Assembly: GCF_020085105.1 (NCBI RefSeq)
Contig: NC_058058.1
Location: 8,271,175-8,335,174, forward strand
Length of the DNA stretch: 64,000 bases
Direction: 5' to 3'
Origin: Siniperca chuatsi
Lineage: Eukaryota > Chordata > Actinopteri > Centrarchiformes > Sinipercidae
Positions 1 through 10,169 of this stretch are shown here, piece by piece. Below the pieces are notes generated by a model. That model ran no database searches. It worked only from the letters and a program-made list of their open reading frames with translations, and was not told the origin of the DNA. The position numbers and the translations under genes are program-made. Every line of letters begins with the position of its first letter. The stretch's first letter is position 1.

Positions 1-331
1 CTACTCGTTCTCACACTCCAGTCTGTGGAGTGTTGTCTACTGGGCCTGGTTGTTTCCCCCTGGGACCCCCACTCCTCCTCCTGCTGCTCCTGCTCTACCC
101 CTATCCCCCGTTCGATGTGTCCCACATTGCCTTCTCTGCCACACTAATTGTTTTTTGTAATTATTTTCACCCTTCTGCTATTGTGACAGGCAGCGGCTGC
201 ACTACTCTTAACAAATTAGTGCAAGAGACACAATGCACAGATACAAGAAGCAAAACGGACTTTAACAGAGTGTGTTACGTCTAAAAACATATGTCACCGT
301 GTACTACAAGTTAAAACAAATGTAAAATATG

Positions 332-697
332 TAGGGCTGAAACAATTAGTCAATTAACCGATTAGTCAATCAACAGCAAATTGACCAGCTACTATTTTGA
401 TAACAGATTTATGGTTTTAAATCATTTCTAAGCAAAAATGTCAAACATTATCTTTTTCTAGCTTCTCAAATGTGAGGATTTGCTGCTTTCACGGCTTATT
501 GTGATATCAAATTGAATATCTTTGGATGTTGGACTGTTGGTCTCACAAAATTGGCGATTTGAAGACGTCATTTTGGTCTGTGGGAAATTGTGACGGCCGC
601 TTTTCACCATTTTCTGACATTTTATGAACCAAAAAATGTATTAATATGGAAATGATCTGCAGATTGATAATGAAAATAATCATTAGTTGCAGCCCTA
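332..697. mobile_element. Short inverted-repeat element (MITE), family A copy 1
   Basis: The left end TAGGGCTGAAACAATTAGT and the right end ATTAGTTGCAGCCCTA are inverted copies of each other around an AT-rich body of about 330 bp with no coding capacity. The body contains the marker CTTCTCA.ATG.GAGGATTTGCTGCTTT, which recurs in three elements in ago4 intron 1 (near 52.7, 53.2 and 54.5 kb). Such TAGGGCTGCAACTAA-ended elements are abundant in fish genomes. The superfamily (hAT-like) is inferred, since no clear target-site duplication was found. Confidence 0.75.
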
Positions 698-802
698 CGA
701 ATGTGTGTCCTAATGTTTTTACAAGCACACGTGGTATGTGCTTATTCTGTATGCTCAGAATTGGGGCTGGCAGGGGCAAAAAGTATGCATGACATGCGTT
801 AC

Positions 803-960
803 TAGGGCTGGGTATCAAACCTCATTACTTTTTGACAACAGTTGGAAACGTGTTCATAGTACAGAGTATCGAACAGTGTCAAGTATCAAACTTTGGTCAG
901 ATTCTTAGAGATGTTTACTTATTCTCTGATCTGACATTTCCCGTTTTAAAACATGACATC
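803..960. mobile_element. Left end of an element starting TAGGGCTGGGTATC
   Basis: The end sequence resembles a fish non-autonomous transposon class beginning with this string. The right terminus was not identified, so the extent is a guess. Related phrases (GTATCGAAAACTG, GGTATCTGTACC) occur near 21.2-21.35 kb. Confidence 0.3.
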
Positions 961-2927
961 ACATAGAACATAGCGGATTGTGTAAGTTGTACAGATTGTA
1001 AAGCCCTCTGAGGCAAATATGTGATTTTAGGCTATAAAAATCTAATTTACTTGACTTTGTTAAAAGAAAAAAGAAAACACTGGTCCCTAAACTAAGTTAC
1101 CAAACTGATACCTAATGACTGGTACATAATGCATATGTTCAATACTCAGTCTTGTAATTGGTGGTGTAATTGAAACTACACTGACCTTAAAAACTTCACT
1201 CGTTAAAAATAAAGTGTAAAGTAAGTACAGTGTTCTTATAACTAATAAAATAACTAAACAAGTACTTAACTCCGAGAGTAAGTCTCCAAACTTGTTTTAG
1301 TATACAGTATTATTGCACCTAAATCTAGTTCTTGCTTGTGTGCCTCTCACTGTACTGCCTGGTGTAAAAGTGTATTTAGCTTCTGTAGGGCTCTCAGGTC
1401 TCTGCAAGGCCTGGAGGACTCACATAATTTCAAAAAGCACTGCACTTTTCAAGACGTGGGCAGCATAAATAAACAATCCAGATCACAAACATGCAGACAG
1501 ATAAATTATCTGGTTAACTTGCCTGGTTGTAAATCCAAGTTTACACAAGTGATGAGGAAATATTCTGTACGTTCACATGTTCACAACAGATTTGTTTGGT
1601 CAAATTTTGGTATTCAAAAGCACAGTATTTTGATAATATACCCAGAGCAACAGTGCAGTTGGGGTGGGGGACAGTGCTGCAGGCTCAGGTGTGGTCATGC
1701 AGTCTCAAAGGGAGAAACCTCCGTCACCATTCTCAACAAACTGACAAATGTACCTGGCTCTGTCAAACTGCATCTACTGGTTCAGCTTTGATGTCTTAAG
1801 CTGATAACGACACAAACACGGGTATAATTACAAGTGAGACTTAATTCCCTCCTGAACTTTGGAGTAATACTACATCACAACAGTATCACGTCATCAAGAC
1901 AAGCAAGGGCTCTATTGTGCTTTAATTTCCTGTTTTAGTCAAAAATGAATAATTTCAAGCAGCAATTAAAACACATTTTTGACATGGATGAGTAAACCTA
2001 CCACATATGGTTACCGTCCCTGCCATTTAAAGTGAGTATTACTTTAACTTATGGGAATTAATTTGTGATTCTATCATTGGTTCCCTAAAGCAAAATGAGA
2101 TTGCAAACAGGGGAATGTAATTAAGTTAAAATAGAAATTAAAATATTTATAGGTATGTTCACTCATTACTCCAAGATGAATACGCTTAATTCAGAGTGTG
2201 ACCACTGGTTAATTAGCTACTGAGAAAACATACAGAGGTACTGGTGAAAAAATTTGTTTAAGCACACAGTTAAAAAAAATTACACTAGAAGCATAAAGGA
2301 TGAAGCAGGTCAGAGAATACATGGCAACACAAAATGAAGCAGATGGTGCACCTTTGCAAGTTGAATTTACATTTGTGGACACACCACAAGGCTGCATGGT
2401 CTTACTTTTAGAGGCAATTCTCAATTTCACACAATCATATCTGACAGTGTAGTACAAGAAATTGTATACAATAACAGTAAAATGAAATGTGTTACATTAT
2501 TTTGTTGGTTGTCTTTCATTTGTTTTGGCAAAGAAGCTGTATTAAAGTTGACTTTAATACTACATTTGGCCAAGTTTACATGTTTAATTATAATTGCTCT
2601 CTATCTTGAAAACCCTATTGGCTGGTGGAAATTCTGAGCAACTGGTTACTTACGTGGCCCTCAACTCAAACAATTATTTCGGTTATGATTATAGTCACAT
2701 CTCTCATCAAAATTTTCCCAGGGTATGAGAAAACAATTCTCACAAAATAAAAAGGTTACTACCACTGCTTTATGGGAAGCTGAAGGCTCTTTAATAGGCT
2801 GAGAGTAAGACCATAGCATTAAGATAGGACCAGTGCCAACAGGGACAAATAATTTCAAACAAACGCACAAATAAATAAGTTACAAATTGAATGGATGTGT
2901 CAAGTAATGCAAGCAAAAATAAATAAA

Positions 2928-2989
2928 CTGCATTTCGTTGCCTTGTACATGTGTAATGACAATAAAGTTGAATCTAATCTAATCTAAAA
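2928..2989 (+). mobile_element. LINE-type 3' tail with TCTAA repeat
   Basis: The block CTGCATTTCGTTGCCTTGTA, then GTGTAATGACAATAAAGTTG and a TCTAA-unit end, resembles the 3' tail of fish L2-like elements and SINEs that share their tail. A nearly identical inverted copy is at 47312-47378. No coding part remains here. Confidence 0.65.
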
Positions 2990-3447
2990 ATAAACACATA
3001 AAGTTCTAAGCAAAGCTTCCTTCACTTTGTTATGTGGTCTTTATATGCTTTGGCTATGCAAGCTTGATTGCTTAATATTTTTTTTTTAAAGCCACTGTTA
3101 ATTTTATAAGTCAAAATGGATCATATCAGAGTAGGGTATGAACCTCACAAACCAAGACAGCTGGATGCTAGGGTCAAGAGGCTTTTACATGTGCCGTCAT
3201 AGGACAGTGATCTGAATTTGTCAACTCACAGCTTGAGCTGTTATATTCCAACTTACTTAAATTGTATTACTAACAGTTATGTTGTATAAACCATGAACAG
3301 TCCTCACTGTGCCCACAAAGCTTTTTTGCCACTCCAGGACATTTCTCATGATGAAACTACATGGACAGCTTGGTGCGCATATGGTTTAACAGGCTACTTA
3401 AATGTTGATAAGTATAATATATTAATTCATGATATCATGATAGTTAC

Positions 3448-4501
<1,054 letters not shown>

Positions 4502-4771
4502 TCTATATAATAGATATTAGCTGAAAGATTTATATAATATTATAAATAACGGGAGTCTCTTAGCCTCGACTCTGCAGATTACACAGCAAAAGTTTGAGAT
4601 AAGTGGCGCAGACTGTTGTCGTCACCGGAAAACGCGCTTTCGTCCTTTCTACGCGACTCGGGCGGGCAATTTGAACGGACTGCTGTTGTGTCACCCGTGT
4701 TGCAAAAACTGCTCTGCTGATTGTTAAGTAAATCCAAGGATAAACGGTTATTTCAACAGGAAAAGGTCAAT
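4502..4771. promoter_or_regulatory. Shared psmb2/cdca5 promoter region
   Basis: Only 270 bp separate the two start codons, which face away from each other. The interval has a CpG-rich stretch (about 4600-4690), an ETS-type ACCGGAA at 4623-4629, an AACGCGC motif near 4631 and the CDE/CHR pair described separately. No TATA box is obvious. Bidirectional activity is inferred from geometry, not shown. Confidence 0.75.
4660..4675 (+). promoter_or_regulatory. Tandem CDE/CHR cell-cycle element of cdca5
   Basis: GGGCGG, a four-base spacer GCAA, then TTTGAA. In characterised G2/M promoters (cdc2, cdc25C) the CDE and the CHR (TTTGAA) are separated by exactly four bases and bind DREAM/MuvB complexes. 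Its position 97 bp before the cdca5 ATG fits repression in G0/G1 and activation in G2. The motif and spacing are seen directly; binding is inferred. Confidence 0.7.
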
Positions 4772-5560
4772 ATGAACGAAGGGAATCTTCAAAACATAAT
4801 GGCGGAATCGAATAACCTTAACGGCTCGCAGCGAAGACGGTCACCGCGGTTGAGTTCTCCTCCTCAGGCTAACCTAAAAACTGACAACAAAATGGCGCTG
4901 GCCTCTGTCGCCGTTAAACGCTCCATCACTGTGAGGAAAATAGCACCCAGAAAAACAGTCGCACCGTCGGAGCACAACAAGGAGAACACGCCGAGACGGA
5001 CGGGGTCGGAAGACAGCCAGCAGAAGAAGCTGAAGGTCTCCACCCCCGGTCCTGTCCCGGGCCGTGGGGGCTCCTCCTCGGCCAAGAAGAAGAAGGCCGC
5101 TATGCCCTCACCGATCCTTCCCTCCTCTCCGCCGCCCCCTTCTTGTCCTCAACAGCCGGCAGCAGATCCAGAGGACGCGGTGTGGTCGCAGAAAGTGCGC
5201 CGGTCCTACAGCAGGCTCAGCGACAAGTCCTTCGACAGCCCCAACTCTCGAGAGACCTTGTTCGGCTTTGAGAAGCTGAAAACCCCCGAAGTGTTCCGGA
5301 GAGTCCAGCAATCCAAGACAGGTCTGGAGGTGTCTGGGTCCTTGTCTGGTCTGAACTCATTCACATCTTTGCTTGAGGCGGATGACTGTGGTTCGGCTTT
5401 CCCCGAACCGGACCCAAACATCCCAGGCGTGGCTATGGTGAAGGAGAAGAGGAGGAGGAGGAAGGTCCAGCACATAGACGCCACAGAGCTGGACGCAATG
5501 GCTGCCAAGATGAACGCTGAGTTTGAGGAGGCAGAGGTGTTTGAGTTGGTCGTGGAGTAA
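4772..5560 (+). CDS. cdca5: Sororin (cell division cycle-associated protein 5), uninterrupted single-exon gene
   Basis: The 262-residue product is recognisable as sororin, which stabilises cohesin on replicated chromatin by antagonising Wapl at Pds5. Visible landmarks: an Arg/Ser/Pro-rich basic N-terminus, a KEN degradation box (HNKENTP, residues 68-74), the conserved QKVRRSYSRL (140-149), the FGF motif in LFGFEKL (163-169) used for Pds5 contact, a basic EKRRRRKV stretch (225-232), and the conserved C-terminal helix ending MNAEFEEAEVFELVVE (247-262). I chose the ATG at 4772 (A at -3); a second in-frame ATG at 4799 has a stronger context (A at -3, G at +4) and would give 253 residues. Reading can be extended to 4721 only with a TTG start, which is unlikely. 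Human CDCA5 has several coding exons and lies elsewhere in the genome, so the lack of introns is notable. No premature stop; appears intact. Confidence 0.94.
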   Translation: MNEGNLQNIMAESNNLNGSQRRRSPRLSSPPQANLKTDNKMALASVAVKRSITVRKIAPRKTVAPSEHNKENTPRRTGSEDSQQKKLKVSTPGPVPGRGGSSSAKKKKAAMPSPILPSSPPPPSCPQQPAADPEDAVWSQKVRRSYSRLSDKSFDSPNSRETLFGFEKLKTPEVFRRVQQSKTGLEVSGSLSGLNSFTSLLEADDCGSAFPEPDPNIPGVAMVKEKRRRRKVQHIDATELDAMAAKMNAEFEEAEVFELVVE

Positions 5561-6415
5561 ATATTGTGACTGAAAGACTGAAGGAATCTCTTATAGCATG
5601 TTATTTTTGTTATCACTGACATGCTGAATGCCTCTCTGGGAGGACAAAACTTTATGTGTGCTTCATACTTAGAACAGTCAAGTTTTTGTATATTTCCAGC
5701 TCTATGTATTGTAAATTTTGATTCTTTGGCGTTTCATGTGTCTGTTCATTTAAATGCTCTTTATATGGTTGTTTAGGTCATTATGTGGTGGTATAATGGC
5801 ATAGTATAGTCACACGCGAGTATTGATTTGGTTTCAAAATTACCAGTAGTTAGACAGGTAAAACCTAAAGCATGTTCTTTGTTTTGGTTATTATTGAAAC
5901 ATTTATACAGATTTGGTTTCCTGTGATCAGATATCGTGGTTATATTAACTTGTAATGACAGAACTCCATTTTGCAGGTTTGTCAATGGGATTTGACTGTT
6001 TTAATTGATTTTTGACTTCTTAATCACAAACTGGTTGATTGTGCACGTGATCCATGGACATAAAATATGTGACAGTTTATAGCAGTCGTAATTACATGTG
6101 GAAGCTGTAGTTTGTAAACTTTGAAACAGCATGTGAAGGAATGGTACGACCTGATAGCTTATAAAGGGACTATTTTCTATCAGGAAGAATTGGCATTTTC
6201 TTTGTCTTTATTGTTCCAATATTTTAATCATTGAAAAACAACAGGTGGGCGGCAGTTCAGAGCTCTGTAACCAGGATACTACTATTAAATAATGCTTTAG
6301 CTCCACATTTAATTGACATAGAATTTCAGAATAAGACTGTAAAACAGCACCTGTCAGTGTTGTTCTCGGACTATTAAGTTTATGCTACATTTGTCCTTTC
6401 TTAAACTTAAAAGAA

Positions 6416-6456
6416 AATAAATTGTTTATTTCTGCTTTCTTGAAAATGTAAATAAA
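6416..6456 (+). terminator. Candidate cdca5 polyadenylation signals
   Basis: AATAAA occurs at 6416-6421 and 6451-6456, ending a putative 3' UTR of about 0.9 kb after the stop codon at 5560. Which one is used is unknown. Confidence 0.5.
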
Positions 6457-7999
6457 TACTTTAACTATATCACTAGAATTGCCAGTAGGCTTGGAGGTTC
6501 GTTCAGTCACAATATTGTCTGTTTTACATAAATCCTTTATTCTGCCAAAACAGCCCATTTTGAGATTTTGTCAATGTTTATAGTTGTCAATTTTAATGAA
6601 ACCACAAAACACATTTGCAGTATTTAAAATTTCCCGCAGCCTTCGCAAAAAAGGAGCCAAAACAGCCAGTTATCTGCTCAATCTGGGCTCCGCAAAATTA
6701 CCGTCTGAGTGGAAGGTAAATCATGTTAATGCATAGTGTCTGTTGTAATATTTAAGAGAAATTTCAAGTTATGTCCAATCTTACACCACAACACACCAGT
6801 TAAGAAACAATTCCATTTAAAATCTGCTTATATGATCAGCCAAAACTATAAAATGTGACTGTTGGATGTGTACAGCTGAGGTTTTGGGGGATGACACCAC
6901 GTCTTACTGATAATGTTAACCTGCACAGGGCCTAATAAGGTACTAGCTAACAACACATTCCTATACACAGCATTGGTCTCCAGTGATTATTATGAGTCAG
7001 ACTGAATGAGTGAGTGGGCGATCTGTCTGGATTTAATGAGAATGGTGGACAGGTAAAACGTTTCCCCCTGGAGTCTCTTAAAGGTGTAAGTGGATGCACT
7101 CATTTGCACTAACAAGGGGGTGATGTTATCAACCCTCATGCCTGCCTCTAACTGTGCAGCTTTCTAAACTGTATGGATCCTTGATTTGTTTGGCTTTAGA
7201 TGACAAAGAATTTAACTGTTTTTTTGCAGCTGATGTACAGACAGGGAAACCTGAATAACTGACTGGAAAAACACAACAAATACAGATTCTTCTACACAAG
7301 GCACACTAGGTATTGCAGACGATGCTGACAAGTATGTCTTCACCTGTTATACCAACCTTGAAAAACACATCTCTGAATAAGCTATGAAGTTGGTTATTTA
7401 CATCTGCTGAGAGCACGTACACACGCTGATAGTATTTGTGAGTGTGTATGAGAAAGAGACACATAGAGAGATAATGAGTGTGTGTGTGTGTTTGGAACGA
7501 GTAAATCCACAATTTGCTCACGCATTTTAGGGTGTGCAAAGCGTGCTCTGTTTTCTTCCTCAGGTGCCATTTCATGTTCATACCCTTCATTTGGCATTTC
7601 AGCTCCCCGGGAGAGGAGACTGTTTTTGTTTTTTTGCAGAGCACAACACACGGTGGCTTGTCTTTTGTATATTTTTAACAAGGTATTCATGTCTGCTTGT
7701 CACTACGACTGAAAGTTACAAACAGAGTGAAGTAGGAGGGTGTTTTGTGAGCTGTCACTGCCAGAAACAGTTATTGATTTACAATGCTGCTGCTGCTGCT
7801 GCCTCCACTCCCTCTGCTTGTGCTGGCTTTTTGCTTTTGAGTCTGTTCATGCTGATTTTTGGGAGGTTGGATAGTTTACACTCATATTCATGTGCCCCCC
7901 CTCCCTTCTCTCCCCTGCTTTTTGCTCTCTTTTCTCCCCCCACATTTCACTCACGGCAGTTGTCGCTGGTTCAGCTTGACTGCTTCGTTAGGGCTCATC

Positions 8000-8110
8000 A
8001 TTTGCATTCAGATTAATTATCTAATTACCGACAAATGTCCGGCGGCCACCCCACACTCCGGCTCGTCAGCTCTCAGCCTGTAATTATTTTAATCATTTAC
8101 TTTCATCTGG
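8000..8110. promoter_or_regulatory. Candidate enhancer-like patch
   Basis: Unlike its low-complexity surroundings, this stretch packs ATTTGCAT (octamer/POU type), ATTAATTA, CTAATTACC and TGTAATTATTTTAATCATT into about 100 bp. Such clustering is typical of developmental enhancers, but this is motif reading only; conservation has not been tested. Confidence 0.25.
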
Positions 8111-8232
8111 AGCGTTCCTGCCATACTCCTGTGTTTAGAGGCCATTCTTAATTACCCTGCCAAGACACTCTTTTCATGAGAGGGAGGGAGGAGAGGGTTT
8201 GAGGGAGAAGAGAGCAATTGGGTGAGGGGACA

Positions 8233-8254
8233 TGTGTGTGTGTGTGTGTGTGTG
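8233..8254. repeat. (TG)11 microsatellite
   Basis: Pure TG dinucleotides; the source of a spurious VCVCVC-type frame. Confidence 0.95.
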
Positions 8255-8548
8255 AAAGAGAAAGACCAATGGGGACATGATCCAGAGGCTTTGACAGCAC
8301 AGAGGAAGCTCCCTTCTCTGCTGGATGCTCTTTCCTCTCCCTTCTTTTTTCTCCCTCTCTACGTACACCCCCCCCTCCCCAACCAACTTCCTCATCTCGC
8401 CTCTCACCCACCCCTTGCCTCCTCCTCCACGCCCCGCTTCCCCCGTTATACTTCCTCCCTTTCCCCCTTTATCGCAAGCACACACAGGAATCGCCCGTGG
8501 GCTTCAGTGCTCTGACTGCTAATACACTGACACACACTTAGACACACT

Positions 8549-8576
8549 ACACACACACACACACACACACACACAC
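8549..8576. repeat. (AC)14 microsatellite
   Basis: Pure AC dinucleotides, flanked by further imperfect CACA sequence. Confidence 0.95.
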
Positions 8577-9084
8577 TACACACAAACAGGCAGGCAAGAG
8601 AGTCATGCGCCCTGTTTGTGGCACTCATCAGGATGCACACATCTTTCCACTATCTGCCTGGAAAATCTATACTCCTCTCTCAGCTCGTCTGTCTGTTTCT
8701 GTCTCTTTCTCTGTCTCCCACCATCCCTCCATCCACCAGAGCTGCATGGCTGCACACTCTACATGTCTATCTGCTGCCTTTCCATCCTTATTCCTCCTCT
8801 TCCTATCCCAGTATTTGGACATCCTCGCGTCAGGCCCGCTGCTCCCTGTCCTCGGTGAGGGACGACGGGTCATCTCTTTCTCCCCCCGTGTGACCGCTCC
8901 ATAATGATGCTCACACTCAACCCCTTAAGCCACTCACTCCTCTCTCCCTGACTGCTCTTGTTAAGAAAAGCGAGAGTGAGAGAGAGATACAAGCTCTGTA
9001 ATTGGGCTCTTGAATATTTAAGTCACTGGGGATGAACGTTTAATGAAAAGATGATTATCTACCAGTTTATCACACCACTGTTTC

Positions 9085-10120
9085 ATATTTCATTTTTATA
9101 TCCTCCTTCCGAGCCGCATTGTCCGTTTTGGCAGCTGTGGATACAGAGCTGATCCAGTGTGTGTTGGAAACTGCTGAGCAAAAAGGAGAAGATGTGAAGA
9201 AGCAGAAATGTTAAGGTCATGATACATAGGAGACACTTTAAGGAGATGCAGAATGGACATTTTGTCAACACCACAACAGGTCCTTTTATGGGATTTTGTC
9301 ACATTGACCGTCAATTATTTCTGCTAAAAGCAATGTCACTCATTTACACTGTCAAATCGTTATCCATTTTGATCCAGTACTTGTGGGGAAATACTGAGCA
9401 AAAAGGGGAAAAGATGCAGAGGAAAGCATTTAAATAAGATACTGAAGAGAAGTTTTGTCAACACTTTGGACCAAAAGTCCCTTCATTCCTTGTTTTTTTA
9501 GGTTGGTTTACTCGTATTCTACAAAGGGTAATGTTGCTCACATACATTGTCCAATGAATTGTTGTCATGAGGCTATTCTTGTTGCTGGAAGAGAAATGAA
9601 TGTTGGAAAATGCTGAGCAAAAAGAGGAAAAGATGCAAGGAAGAGAAATGTTGAGGCCATGATTCAGTGGAGGTACTTTTGTCAATAGGTGTTTTTTAAT
9701 TTCTCACTTTTTTGTGTTATTTAGGTTGATTTGGTCACATTAATCATCTTTGTCTTCTCATACATTGTCCCGTAAATACCTTTCATGAGACTAGATTCTT
9801 GTTTCAAGCTGCATTGTACATTTTGGCAGTTACATTCCAGTGCGTGTTGAAGAGAACTGAACAAAAATGCAAAAAAATGCATGGAAGAGAAATGTTAAGG
9901 CCACAATACAGGAGAGACACATTAAGTAGATGAAAAAGCGAAACTTAGGACCAAGAGTGACTTTAATTTCTCTTGTTCGTAGCTGCCTCGTCCATTTTTG
10001 GCGTTTTGGAGTTATGATCCAGTGTGTGTTGGAAAAGTCTGTGCAAAAAGGGGGAAGATGTCAAGAAGTACAATGTTGGCAATGGCAGTTATACATAGCA
10101 GACACTTTAAAGCACTTTTG
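9085..10120. repeat. Diverged tandem repeat, about five units of roughly 190-240 bp
   Basis: A phrase of the type GTGTTGGAAA.TGCTGAGCAAAAAGG.GAA.AGATG recurs near 9163, 9384, 9599, 9840 and 10026. Around it sit degenerate copies of GCATTGTCC.TTTTGGCAG, GAAATGTTAAGGCCA and GAGACACTTTAAG. A further partial copy (GGTCACACCGACCATCAGTTA, then GTTGTCCCGTGAACA) is near 10455-10520. Units are strongly diverged, so the array looks old. No coding role is apparent. Confidence 0.7.
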
Positions 10121-10169
10121 CAGCCACTGTGGCCATAAATTACGAGATGCTAAACGGTAAAATGTACAT

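Larger units (their letters stand above)
1..3447 (-). other. psmb2 intron 3, incomplete
   Basis: No exon matching the PSMB2 segment after LRSR was found on the minus strand. The stretch holds an inverted-repeat element (332-697), the left end of a second element near 803 (TAGGGCTGGGTATC) and a LINE-type 3' tail (2928-2989). The remainder is AT-rich sequence without a supported feature. Confidence 0.6.
6480..9080. other. Intergenic region without a supported gene
   Basis: Contains mixed AT-rich sequence, a CTG run near 7785, pyrimidine-rich tracts (7890-7960, 8330-8480, 8680-8820) and two short TG/AC microsatellites. Open frames here come from low-complexity sequence. A homeodomain-motif-rich patch at 8000-8110 is listed separately. 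Confidence 0.6.

Noticed and set aside
4721..4771. Upstream extension of the sororin frame to 4721
   Set aside because: It begins with TTG, not ATG, and the extra residues (LSKSKDKRLFQQEKVN) have no family resemblance; the ATG at 4772 is the better start.
5064..5622. Antisense and alternate-frame ORFs over cdca5
   Set aside because: Arg/Pro-rich shadow frames of a GC-rich coding exon; no independent support.
7534..8016. 160-residue plus-strand frame
   Set aside because: Low-complexity composition (poly-Ala from GCT repeats, pyrimidine tracts), non-ATG-like context and no domain; part of intergenic DNA.
9085..10120. CRISPR-like array
   Set aside because: Units are about 190-240 bp, strongly diverged and lack short identical repeats with unique spacers; the window is eukaryotic.
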